The notes beneath the pieces were generated by a model that saw nothing but the letters and a program-made list of their open reading frames with translations, searched no databases and was not told the DNA's origin. DNA of 64,000 bases, from the NCBI RefSeq assembly GCF_018863195.1, contig NZ_JAHKRT010000008.1:1-64000 (forward strand), in the 5' to 3' direction. Below, piece after piece: positions 1-7,951 of this stretch (positions are counted from its first letter, which is position 1; each line of letters begins with the position of its first letter). A program made the position numbers and the translations under genes. Origin of the DNA: Sphingomonas quercus (GTDB lineage: Bacteria; Pseudomonadota; Alphaproteobacteria; Sphingomonadales; Sphingomonadaceae).

Positions 1-44
1 CCACATATGAGCCGGCCGGGCGGCGGGATGGCCCTGGCGTAGCG

Positions 45-941
45 TCAAGGCCCGCCCGCCCCCTGGGCGCAGATCGTCTCGCGGATGAGGTCGAGCAGGG
101 CATCGGCGGCGCGACTGCGATAGCGCTCCTTGTGCCGCAGCCCGAAAAAGGGGCGGCCCGGTAGGGTCAGCGGAAGGGCGGCGAGGGCGCCGGTGGCCAC
201 CGACGGCGCCACGACCAGCGCGGACAGCGCCGCCACCCCGGCCCCGGCCTCGACCGCGCTGCGCACCGCCTCGTTCGAGGGCAGAACGAGCGCGACATCC
301 AGCGCGGCCGGCTCGACGCCAAGGCCACGCAACGCCTCCTCGAACGAGGAGCGGGTGCCCGACCCCGGCTCGCGCATGATCCAGCGCGCTGCCCGCAGCC
401 AGGGGGCGTCGACCGAAAGAGGCCCCTCCTCGGCGGCGACGAGCATCAGCCGGTCGGCCGCGATCGGCCAGAGCGCGAGTGCCGGATCATCGATCACGCC
501 CTCGACGAACCCCAGCTCCGCGGTGCCGTTTCGCACCGCCTCGGCCGCACGATCGGTATTGGCGATGGCCAGCTGCACGTCGACCGACGGATAGCGGAGG
601 CGGAAGGCGGCGAGATGGCGGGGCAGCCAGTAGCTGGCGATCGTCTGGCTGGCGACCAGCCGCAACGTACCGCGCTTGAGCGCGCCAAGATCGGCCAGCG
701 CCTGCGCGGCGCTGGCGGCGCGGCCGAGCACTGCGCGCGCCTCGACGAGGAGGATCTGCCCGGCGTCGGTCAGCTCGATCCGGCGGCCGACACGGTGGAA
801 CAGAGCCACGCCGTGGCGCGCCTCCAGCGCGGCGATCGCCGCGCTCGCCGCCGACTGGGTGATATTAAGCGCCTCGGCGGCGCGGGTGACATGCTCCAGT
901 TCCGCCACCCTGACGAAGATGCGCAACTGTTCGAGCGTCAT
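45..941 (-). CDS. LysR-family transcriptional regulator
   Basis: This is a 298-residue DNA-binding regulator of normal LysR length. The N-terminal winged helix-turn-helix covers about residues 1-60 (TLEQLRIFVRVAELEHVTRAA, then ALNITQSAAS). A type-2 periplasmic-binding-like effector domain follows from about residue 90 (RGTLRLVASQTIASYWLP). It lies 25 bp downstream of the sulfite dehydrogenase genes on the same strand, so it probably shares their transcript and may control them. The effector is unknown; sulfite or a sulfur metabolite is an inference from the neighbours. The ribosome-binding site is weak. Confidence 0.9.
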   Translation of the reverse strand: MTLEQLRIFVRVAELEHVTRAAEALNITQSAASAAIAALEARHGVALFHRVGRRIELTDAGQILLVEARAVLGRAASAAQALADLGALKRGTLRLVASQTIASYWLPRHLAAFRLRYPSVDVQLAIANTDRAAEAVRNGTAELGFVEGVIDDPALALWPIAADRLMLVAAEEGPLSVDAPWLRAARWIMREPGSGTRSSFEEALRGLGVEPAALDVALVLPSNEAVRSAVEAGAGVAALSALVVAPSVATGALAALPLTLPGRPFFGLRHKERYRSRAADALLDLIRETICAQGAGGP

Positions 942-966
942 GCCTGATGCCCGAGGCTGAACCGGA

Positions 967-1407
967 TCATTTAGCCGTCGTCTCGCGCTTCTCGTCGGCC
1001 GGCAGCCTTGCGCTGACGGCCGTGAGATAGGCGACGATGTCCGGTATCGCGGCCGCCGGGATCGGCGCCTTGTAGGCGTCGCGCATCTTCTCGACGATTG
1101 CCTGCCACTGGCCGGCGCTCAGTCTCGGCTGGGTGAGCGCCATGCTCGCCGAATGGCAGGCGAGGCAATTGTCGTTGACCGCGTCGGCATGCGGGCCGTC
1201 CGGGAAGGTCGGTTCGTCGGCGCCGAGCTCGATCGCGGCCGAGCGCAGGGTGACGCCGCCGCCCGTTGCGCGGGCCGGGGCGATGCCCGTTCCCGCCTGG
1301 AGCGGCGCCGCCGCCGCGACGCGACGCGGCGTGCCCATCGCCGCGAGTGCGAGCATTGCCGCCAGCGCCGCGCCGCCGCCGATGAGTCTGGTCGTGATAT
1401 CGCGCAT
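967..1407 (-). CDS. sorB: Periplasmic c-type cytochrome, SorB-like subunit of sulfite dehydrogenase
   Basis: This is a 146-residue exported monoheme cytochrome c. The N-terminus is a hydrophobic signal (GGGAALAAMLALAAMG), and the single heme site CLACH is at residues 81-85. The Met in VEKMRDAYKAPI is a plausible distal ligand. It starts 9 bp after the sulfite oxidase gene, as in SorAB systems, where SorB takes electrons from the molybdenum subunit to cytochrome c. The SorB name rests on this neighbour rather than on strong sequence signature, because small cytochromes are hard to classify. Confidence 0.8.
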   Translation of the reverse strand: MRDITTRLIGGGAALAAMLALAAMGTPRRVAAAAPLQAGTGIAPARATGGGVTLRSAAIELGADEPTFPDGPHADAVNDNCLACHSASMALTQPRLSAGQWQAIVEKMRDAYKAPIPAAAIPDIVAYLTAVSARLPADEKRETTAK

Positions 1408-1416
1408 CGCCGGGCC

Positions 1417-2658
1417 TCAGCTCAGGGTAATGGTGGTGGTCTCGACGCAGCCGCGCATGAAGCCGCCCGGATTCCAGTTCGGCGCCATCGGTTGGGTGAC
1501 GCCGGCGCCATTGGTGCAGCGGCTCATCAGCGTCACCGTGCCCGGTCCGGGCATGCGGACATCGGCATCGAAGCGCCGGAAGCCGTATCTGCCCTCATCC
1601 GGCCCCAGCCTCGCGGGCTGCCAGGTCCGCCCGCCATCCGCCGACAGGTCGACACGCGCCACGCCGCTGTCGCCGCCCATGGCGATCCCGCCCATCGCCA
1701 ATCGGGGGGCAAAGGCCAGCCTCGCCTCATCGGACCAGCTGGTGATCCACGAACGCGGCACCATCCGGTTGATCGGCACGGACGGGAAGTCCTTGGTCTC
1801 GGGCGACACGTTCGCGTTGGGCGTGTCCGGGATCTTGTAGGCCTTGGCCATCCAATAGCCGTCATCGGGGTGATCCAGCACCTCGATGTCGTTCAGCATC
1901 TTCATCCAATAGGTCGAATACCAGCCCGGCACGACGAGACGCACCGGGAAGCCGTTGAGCAGGGGAAGCTGCTCGCCGTTCATCTGGAAGGCGATCATCA
2001 CCTCGCCGTCGCGGGCATGATCGAGGGCCAGCGACTTCGCGAAATCGGGCGCCTCCGGCACCAGAGGCTGATCGAGCGCACCGAACCGCACTGTCGTCGC
2101 ACCGGGCCGGACACCGGCGAGATCGAGCAGGTGGCGAAGGCTGACACCCAGCCATTTGGCGTTGCCCATCGCGCCATGCCGCCACTGCGCGCCGGGAACC
2201 CGCGGCTGGAACAGCCCGCGCGAATTGCCCGAGCACTGGTTCACCGCGGCCAGCTCAACCCGCGGCATGCGCAGCAACTCGTCGAGGCTGACCGAGAGAG
2301 GCCGGCCGACATGCCCCCGCACGGCAATGCGATAGCGCGCGACGTCGATGGAGGTCGGGATGTCGGCCCAGTGCCAGCGCACGAAGAAGCGGTCATTGGG
2401 GGTGAACACGCTCCCGTCGAACACCTCCATCGGCGTCTCGAGGAGCGGCGGCCGGGCGCGCTGGAGGATCATCGCGCCCTTCTGCGGGAAGGCGCTGGTC
2501 ATCGGCCTTGTCGACGGTCCTCCCGGGAACCGCAGATCGACCAGCGACTGCGCAAGGGCTGGCGCGGCGAGAAGAGCGCCGCCGCCCGCGCCCAATTCGC
2601 TCAAGAAACGCCGCCGCGACCGCATGCGCGCCAGATCGAAGTCGAACACGTCCGTCAC
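1417..2658 (-). CDS. sorA: Molybdopterin sulfite dehydrogenase catalytic subunit, SorA-like
   Basis: This is a periplasmic molybdenum enzyme expected to oxidise sulfite to sulfate. I chose a GTG start at 2658 because AGGAGG lies 4 nt upstream; the product is then 413 residues. A Tat signal follows (RRRFLSELGAGGG at 15-27, then ALA). The sulfite oxidase fold shows RWH (Arg94, His96) and the molybdenum-ligating Cys142 in NQCSGNSRG. NGFPVRLVVPGWYSTYWMK and a C-terminal dimerisation domain (about 300-413) follow. Together with the cytochrome just downstream it matches SorAB rather than YedY. A longer frame upstream would add 18 residues before the Tat signal. Confidence 0.88.
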   Translation of the reverse strand: MTDVFDFDLARMRSRRRFLSELGAGGGALLAAPALAQSLVDLRFPGGPSTRPMTSAFPQKGAMILQRARPPLLETPMEVFDGSVFTPNDRFFVRWHWADIPTSIDVARYRIAVRGHVGRPLSVSLDELLRMPRVELAAVNQCSGNSRGLFQPRVPGAQWRHGAMGNAKWLGVSLRHLLDLAGVRPGATTVRFGALDQPLVPEAPDFAKSLALDHARDGEVMIAFQMNGEQLPLLNGFPVRLVVPGWYSTYWMKMLNDIEVLDHPDDGYWMAKAYKIPDTPNANVSPETKDFPSVPINRMVPRSWITSWSDEARLAFAPRLAMGGIAMGGDSGVARVDLSADGGRTWQPARLGPDEGRYGFRRFDADVRMPGPGTVTLMSRCTNGAGVTQPMAPNWNPGGFMRGCVETTTITLS

Positions 2659-2802
2659 ATCGCCTCCTGCGCGGGCACTTATCCACGGCGATGATGGGTC
2701 CGTCACCCTCATCGGACCAATTTATAATTCCGATGGTTTCGACATGCCGGATATGTCCATTTTTTCGCCCGGCTGCGGTCCGGCAGGTGCGTGCCCCCTC
2801 CG

Positions 2803-2831
2803 TTGACGACGGCCGTGAGGCCGTCTAGAAC
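2803..2831 (+). promoter_or_regulatory. Sigma-70-type promoter of the VOC protein gene
   Basis: TTGACG (2803-2808) and TAGAAC (2826-2831) are separated by exactly 17 bp. The -10 box ends 26 bp before the ATG at 2858, and GAGGGG sits just ahead of that ATG. This is one of the clearest promoters in the window. Confidence 0.65.
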
Positions 2832-2857
2832 ATAGCGGGAACATTGAGGGGTGAACC

Positions 2858-3199
2858 ATGGCGCGATTAAACTATGTGGAATTGCCGGCGCGCGATGTTG
2901 GCAAGGCCAGGGCCTTCTATGAGTCGGCCTTTGGCTGGTCGCTGGCCGAGTTCGGCCCGACCTATGCGGCGACGACCAGCGGCGACACGGACATCGGTCT
3001 CCAGGGCGATTTCGCGGAGGCGGCGGCGCTGCCGCTGGCGGTCATCGAGGTCGAGGGGCTGGACGCGGCACTGGCGGCCGTGGAAGCGGCCGGCGGGCGC
3101 ATCGTCCGGCCGATCTTCGCTTTCCCGGGGGGACGCCGCTTCCACTTCTGCGACCCGGCCGGCAACGAACTCGCCGTCGCCGAAACCGGGGCACATTGA
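2858..3199 (+). CDS. VOC-superfamily (glyoxalase/dioxygenase fold) protein
   Basis: This is a 113-residue single-module protein of the vicinal oxygen chelate superfamily. The typical beta-alpha-beta start is LNYVELPARDVGKARAFYES, followed by FGW, and the module closes with FHFCDPAGNELAVAE, whose Glu is the usual metal or substrate position. Members include glyoxalases and antibiotic-binding proteins, and the reaction cannot be told from sequence. It has its own promoter and is convergent with the transglycosylase gene, with only 2 bp between the stop codons. Confidence 0.85.
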   Translation: MARLNYVELPARDVGKARAFYESAFGWSLAEFGPTYAATTSGDTDIGLQGDFAEAAALPLAVIEVEGLDAALAAVEAAGGRIVRPIFAFPGGRRFHFCDPAGNELAVAETGAH

Positions 3200-3201
3200 G
3201 G

Positions 3202-5421
3202 CTAGCGCACCGAGGCCTTGGCAGTGACCCCGGTGATCGCCTTCACGCCGGCGCGGGCCTTGGGCAGCTCCTGCTTGAGGATCGGCAGCAGGATCGCGTC
3301 GAGGCCACTGCCGGGCGCGGTCGTGCGGGCGCGGACCACGGGCGTTGCCAGCGATTTGGCGACTTCCTTGACCACTGTCAGGCTCTGCGAGCCGGCGGCG
3401 GCGGCGCTGGCCAGCGCCCGGGCCGGCGCGCTGGCCAGTGTCGCCGTCGAGGCTGAGGCGGTCGCCGGAACACTGGCCAGCGTCGGCGTGCCGGAGGCGG
3501 CATCGCTGCCTCCCGCCGGGGCGCTGGCATCGGCGACCATCACGCCGCTGTCGAACGGCGAACGATCGGGGGCCAGCGGATTGGCGCGGTCATGCGGCAT
3601 CACCACGGCCATGCGCACCGGCGCCGGCATCGTCCGCTGGATGCGCACCCCGTCCGCCCCGGTCATGCCCGGAAAGCGCGGCCACATGCCTTGCGCCAGC
3701 GCGGTCAGGCTCTGTTGCGGCTTGCCCTCCTGACGCTGGTACATCCAATAGTTGCGCAGCACCGTCGCGACATAGGCACGCGTCTCGGTATAAGGGATGC
3801 TCTCGATCCACAGCAGCGGATCGCCGCCGTCGCGCGACGACGGATTCCAGCGCTGCACCGCGCCGGGGCCGGCGTTGAAGGCGGCGATCACCTTGGGCAG
3901 CAATGCCTCGGTCGCGGGCATGTCGCGCACCCATTGCAGACTCTGCTGGCCATAGGCGAGATTGACTGACGGATCGTTCAGCGTGCCGCGATCGGCGGGG
4001 CCGAGGCCCTGGCGGCGGTTCATCAGGTCGGCCGTCGTCGGCAGCACCTGCATCAGGCCGCGCGCGCCGGCGACGCTGACCGCGTCGGTGCGGAACGCGG
4101 ATTCCTGGAGCGTGTGAGCGTAGACGAGGGCGCGATCCACCTGCCAGCCATTTTGCGGCGTCCAGCCCGGCGCCGGATAGCGCGCGGTGACGTCCGGGCG
4201 GAGGCCGTTGGGCGAGTTGTGGGCGAGCCAGATCTGGGTCGCCGGCAGATCGAGCTGGCTTGCGAGATGGAGCAGCGCGCCATGATCGGAGGGTTGGCCG
4301 ATCTGCGCCTGCCAGCGGATCATCTTGTCGGCCAGCGACAATTCGCCGATCGAGACCAGCGCGACCGCCGCCTGGGCGTTGGAATGCGGCTGCAGCGTCG
4401 ACCATTCGGCCGGGCCGAGGGCGGCGCGCTTTGCCGGCGGCGGCGGCGCGATGCCCAGCGAGCGCGAGGCGATCAGCCCGTAGAAGGTTTCCGGAATGGC
4501 GGCGGCCTGACGAAGCTTGGTCTCGACCCGCTCCGGGTGGCGGCAGACCATGTCGGCGCGGGCCGACCAGAACAGGCCGGCGGCGCGCATCTCGTCGTCG
4601 CGGGCATTGCCGGCGACCTGCTGGAAGGCCTGGCCGGCGGCGTCGCACTTGTCCTGCCGCCACGCCGCGAGCCCGGCGACCCAATCCGCCTGGTTGGCGA
4701 AATCGCCGATGCCCTGGCCGGCAGTGAGGGCGAGGCGCAGCGCATTCTCGTCATCGCCGGCAAGGTAATAGGTCCAGGCGATGCGCTGTTGCCATTCGGT
4801 GCGCGCCTCGGGCGACAGCTGTTCCTGCTCGGTGAGGAGATAGCCTTCCATCTCGCCGGCGCGGTCTTCCTTGACGAGCGGGCGGATCTCCTGCGCCAGC
4901 CGGGCGGCGGCGAGATCGGCGGAGTTGGAGCGCGCCGACAGCCGGCGCGGCTGGCCGCGCACCGGCATCATCTGGCGCGGCTGGGGGAGATCGGGAATGA
5001 CGACATCGCTGCCGCCGCGCTTGCGGAGCAGCGCGGCCAGCTGCGGCGCCTCGGGCAGATCGGGCGCGCGGGCGAGCAGGGCGGAGAGCGCTTCGCTGCT
5101 GGCACGCGGGCTGCCCTTGGCGAGCAGCAGCTCGGCGCGCGCGACGGCGTGCAGCGGCCCGTCCCCCATCGCGTCGAGCTGGGCGGTGGCCTCGTCCCAG
5201 CGGCTCGATCGGATTGCCGAGAAGATGGCGCGATAGCCGTCGCGCTGTGCGTCGGTGAGGATCTGGGCGGAGGGCGTGGAGGTGCCGGCGACGGGCTGCG
5301 GGGTGGCCGCGGCCGGGCCGGTCGATGCAAACGGGCCGGACGTCGGCGTCATCTCTTCGGCGAGGGCCGGCGCCGCGAGCGCGGTCAGGGCCACGCCGAT
5401 CAGCAGAGGACGGATCATCAT
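3202..5421 (-). CDS. Soluble lytic murein transglycosylase (Slt70-like)
   Basis: This 739-residue periplasmic enzyme cleaves peptidoglycan glycan strands. It has a signal peptide (IRPLLIGVALTALAAPALAE), a long alpha-helical superhelix (about 60-400) and a C-terminal SLT domain. The catalytic Glu440 lies in HTLQESAFR and is followed by GLMQVLPTTA, AFNAGPGA and IPYTETRAYV. The last 120 residues are Ala/Ser/Thr-rich and look disordered, an extension beyond the usual family length. The ATG overlaps the stop of the upstream gene (ATGA), so the two are translationally coupled. Confidence 0.92.
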   Translation of the reverse strand: MMIRPLLIGVALTALAAPALAEEMTPTSGPFASTGPAAATPQPVAGTSTPSAQILTDAQRDGYRAIFSAIRSSRWDEATAQLDAMGDGPLHAVARAELLLAKGSPRASSEALSALLARAPDLPEAPQLAALLRKRGGSDVVIPDLPQPRQMMPVRGQPRRLSARSNSADLAAARLAQEIRPLVKEDRAGEMEGYLLTEQEQLSPEARTEWQQRIAWTYYLAGDDENALRLALTAGQGIGDFANQADWVAGLAAWRQDKCDAAGQAFQQVAGNARDDEMRAAGLFWSARADMVCRHPERVETKLRQAAAIPETFYGLIASRSLGIAPPPPAKRAALGPAEWSTLQPHSNAQAAVALVSIGELSLADKMIRWQAQIGQPSDHGALLHLASQLDLPATQIWLAHNSPNGLRPDVTARYPAPGWTPQNGWQVDRALVYAHTLQESAFRTDAVSVAGARGLMQVLPTTADLMNRRQGLGPADRGTLNDPSVNLAYGQQSLQWVRDMPATEALLPKVIAAFNAGPGAVQRWNPSSRDGGDPLLWIESIPYTETRAYVATVLRNYWMYQRQEGKPQQSLTALAQGMWPRFPGMTGADGVRIQRTMPAPVRMAVVMPHDRANPLAPDRSPFDSGVMVADASAPAGGSDAASGTPTLASVPATASASTATLASAPARALASAAAAGSQSLTVVKEVAKSLATPVVRARTTAPGSGLDAILLPILKQELPKARAGVKAITGVTAKASVR

Positions 5422-6134
5422 TGCTCCCCTTTGAGCATCAGCCGCAAATCGGCCCAGGCGCCCGCCTTCATGGCCGGTGCGCCGAGCAGCACTTGCGGGT
5501 TAAATGTGGCAATAGTCGGGATGCCGTTGATATTGTGTAATCTCCCCCGCGCATCGGCATGGCCGAGGCCGAGCATCGCTTCCGCCGCTTGCGCGCCGAA
5601 CAGGATGAGCCGATCGGGCTTGACCAGAGCGAGCTGATGCCGCGCCATCGCGGCGAGCGGCGCGAGATGCTGCGCAGCGATGCGTCCGCCGGCCGGGCGC
5701 GCCGGGCTGAGCGGAGCCAGCCAGGTGCCGTCGCGCGCGGCGCCGATCGCGGCGAGCATGCGATCGAGCAGTCGCCCGGCCGCACCGGACAGCAGCCGAC
5801 CTTCCTCGGCATCCTCCTGTCCCGGCATGTCGACGAGGATCATGAGCGCCGCCGTGGCGTCGCCCTCGGGAGCAACGCGGCGCAGGCGCGGCCCGAGCAG
5901 GGCGTCGTCGTCATGCCCGGCCAGCCATTGCACGAAGCCGTCCAGCGTGTCGGGCAGCGCCGGCTGGGCGGCGGCCTCGACGGCGGGCACCTCGGCAGCC
6001 GCCGGCGGCGGCGCAATCGGCCTTAGCCAGTCACGCGCGTCCTCGGCGACGGCCATATCGACCCCCGCCAAAACCCACCAGTCGAGGACGCTCGCGACCT
6101 CGGCGTGGAGCCTTTCTCCATCCCCTGCTCGCAT
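5418..6134 (-). CDS. Divergent family-4-type uracil-DNA glycosylase-like protein without cysteines
   Basis: The last 140 residues follow the family-4 uracil-DNA glycosylase pattern: VDMPGQEDAEEGRLLSG corresponds to the GEGPG-E-GRPFVG region, followed by GRLLDRMLAAIG, KPDRLILFGAQAAEAMLG and a final TFNPQVLLG. Two features are odd. The protein has no cysteine at all, so it cannot carry the family's 4Fe-4S cluster, and Asn replaces His in the usual HP motif. Activity is therefore uncertain. The ATG at 6134 lacks a Shine-Dalgarno sequence; an ATG at 6143 is also possible. TTGACG-N18-TCTATG ends 6 nt before the 6134 ATG, so the mRNA may be leaderless. It overlaps the transglycosylase gene by 4 bp. 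Confidence 0.75.
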   Translation of the reverse strand: MRAGDGERLHAEVASVLDWWVLAGVDMAVAEDARDWLRPIAPPPAAAEVPAVEAAAQPALPDTLDGFVQWLAGHDDDALLGPRLRRVAPEGDATAALMILVDMPGQEDAEEGRLLSGAAGRLLDRMLAAIGAARDGTWLAPLSPARPAGGRIAAQHLAPLAAMARHQLALVKPDRLILFGAQAAEAMLGLGHADARGRLHNINGIPTIATFNPQVLLGAPAMKAGAWADLRLMLKGEQ

Positions 6135-6252
6135 TGCGCGCATAGACACAGAGGTTGACGCCGTCGTCAATCTCAGGGCACGGCCAGGCGTGGCGGAATG
6201 GTTACCGCGTGCGACGGACGGACGATCACGCCCGTCGCGAGAGGAAGTTGCG

Positions 6253-7902
6253 ATGTCTGACCGGGAATCAATGGATTATGATGTGGTGGTCGTCGGCGCC
6301 GGCCCGGCCGGCCTCGCCGCTGCGATCCGCCTCAAGCAATTGAGCCAGGCCGAAGGACGCGAAGTCTCGGTTTGCGTGCTGGAGAAGGGCTCGGAGGTCG
6401 GCGCCCATATCCTGTCCGGCGCGGTGATCGACCCGATTGCCCTCGACGAGTTGCTCCCCGACTGGCGGGAGGGTGATTGCCCCCTCACGGTGCCGGTAAG
6501 CGAGAACCACCATTGGCTGTTGAGCGAGACGAAGCGGTATCCGATGCCGCATCTGCTGCTGCCACCGCTGATGAGCAACAAGGGCACCTATACCGGCTCG
6601 CTCGGCAATCTCTGCCGCTGGCTGGCCGGGCAGGCCGAGGCGTTGGGCGTGGAGATTTTCCCCGGCTTCGCGGCGGCGGAGATCCTGTTCGACGATGTCG
6701 GCGCGGTGAAAGGCGTCGCCACCGGCGACATGGGCGTGGCGCGCGACGGCACACACAAGCCCGACTACCAGCCCGGCATGGAACTGCACGCGAAATACAC
6801 CTTCTTCGCGGAGGGCGCGCGCGGCCATCTCACCAAGGAATTGAAGCGCATCTTCGCGCTGGACGCCGACAGCCAGCCGCAGGTCTATGGCCTCGGTCTC
6901 AAGGAATTGTGGGAGATTCCAGCCGACAAGCACGTCCCCGGCCGCGTCATCCATACCCAGGGCTGGCCACTCAACGACGAGGTGGGCGGCGGCTTTCTCT
7001 ATCATCAGGAGAATAATCAGGTCGCGCTCGGCTTCGTCGTCGGCCTCTCCTATCGCAACCCGCATCTCTCGCCGTTCGAGGAGTTCCAGCGCTGGAAGCA
7101 GCATCCGGCCATCCGCGGCATCATCGAGGGCGGGCGGCGCGTCTCCTACGGCGCGCGGGCGATCAACGAGGGCGGGTGGCAATCCGTGCCGAAACTGGTG
7201 TTCCCCGGCGGCGCGCTGATCGGCTGCTCGGCGGGGTTCGTCAACGTGCCGCGCATCAAGGGCAGTCATACGGCGATGAAATCCGGCATGCTCGCTGCCG
7301 AGGCCGCCTTCGCCGCGCTGGGCATCGACCGCACCGGGGATGAGCTGTCCGCCTATCCGGCGACGCTCGAGACGAGCTGGATCGCGAGGGAGCTGAAGAC
7401 CGTCCGCAACGCCGAGCCGGCGCTGGCGCGCTTCGGCGCGGCGGTGGGCACGATGTGGTCCGGCATCGACATGTGGATGCGCACCATCGGCATCGGCCTG
7501 CCGTATACGCTGCGCCATCACCCCGACAATGAGGGGCTGCTGCGCAAGGACCTCGCCAGGCCGATCGCCTATCCGAAGCCCGATGGGGTGATCAGCTTCG
7601 ATCGGCTGTCCTCGGTGTTCCTGTCGAACACCAATCACGAGGAGGATCAGCCGATCCACCTGACGCTCAAGGATGCGTCGGTGCCGATCGACGTCAACCT
7701 GCGCCTGTATGACGCGCCGGAGCAGCGCTATTGCCCGGCCGGAGTCTATGAAATCGTCGGCCAGGAGACGGGCGCCCCCCGGCTTCAGATCAACGCGCAG
7801 AACTGCGTTCACTGCAAGACCTGCGACATCAAGGACCCGACCCAGAACATCAACTGGGTGGTGCCCGAGGGCGGCGGGGGGCCGAACTATCCCAATATGT
7901 GA
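6253..7902 (+). CDS. Electron transfer flavoprotein-ubiquinone oxidoreductase
   Basis: This 549-residue protein passes electrons from reduced ETF to ubiquinone at the inner membrane. It has an N-terminal FAD-binding Rossmann motif (VVVGAGPAGLAAAIRLKQL) and the family's GCSAGFVNVPRIKGSHTAMKSG region. The C-terminal ferredoxin-like domain carries 4Fe-4S cysteines in NCVHCKTCDIKDPTQNINW, and the protein ends in the canonical PEGGGGPNYPNM. I chose the ATG at 6253 because GAGGAAG lies just upstream and the FAD motif begins 12 residues in. A longer frame upstream is antisense to the neighbouring glycosylase-like gene and is not real. Confidence 0.95.
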   Translation: MSDRESMDYDVVVVGAGPAGLAAAIRLKQLSQAEGREVSVCVLEKGSEVGAHILSGAVIDPIALDELLPDWREGDCPLTVPVSENHHWLLSETKRYPMPHLLLPPLMSNKGTYTGSLGNLCRWLAGQAEALGVEIFPGFAAAEILFDDVGAVKGVATGDMGVARDGTHKPDYQPGMELHAKYTFFAEGARGHLTKELKRIFALDADSQPQVYGLGLKELWEIPADKHVPGRVIHTQGWPLNDEVGGGFLYHQENNQVALGFVVGLSYRNPHLSPFEEFQRWKQHPAIRGIIEGGRRVSYGARAINEGGWQSVPKLVFPGGALIGCSAGFVNVPRIKGSHTAMKSGMLAAEAAFAALGIDRTGDELSAYPATLETSWIARELKTVRNAEPALARFGAAVGTMWSGIDMWMRTIGIGLPYTLRHHPDNEGLLRKDLARPIAYPKPDGVISFDRLSSVFLSNTNHEEDQPIHLTLKDASVPIDVNLRLYDAPEQRYCPAGVYEIVGQETGAPRLQINAQNCVHCKTCDIKDPTQNINWVVPEGGGGPNYPNM

Positions 7903-7951
7903 TGGCATGGCGGGTCTTCGCCCGGCGGCGGAAGCGGGCTACAAGGTGGCC

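Noticed and set aside
1153-2694. A 513-codon plus-strand open frame opposite the sulfite dehydrogenase genes
   Set aside because: It is the codon-bias shadow of sorA and sorB, which show catalytic residues and export signals.
6187-6252. A stretch resembling the start of a tRNA-Leu (GGCGTGGCGGAATGGTTA)
   Set aside because: There is no T-loop GTTC motif, no matching acceptor stem and no room before the ETF-QO start codon.
6268-7908. A 546-codon open frame antisense to ETF-QO
   Set aside because: The sense frame encodes a complete conserved enzyme; the antisense frame has no recognisable motif or ribosome-binding site.
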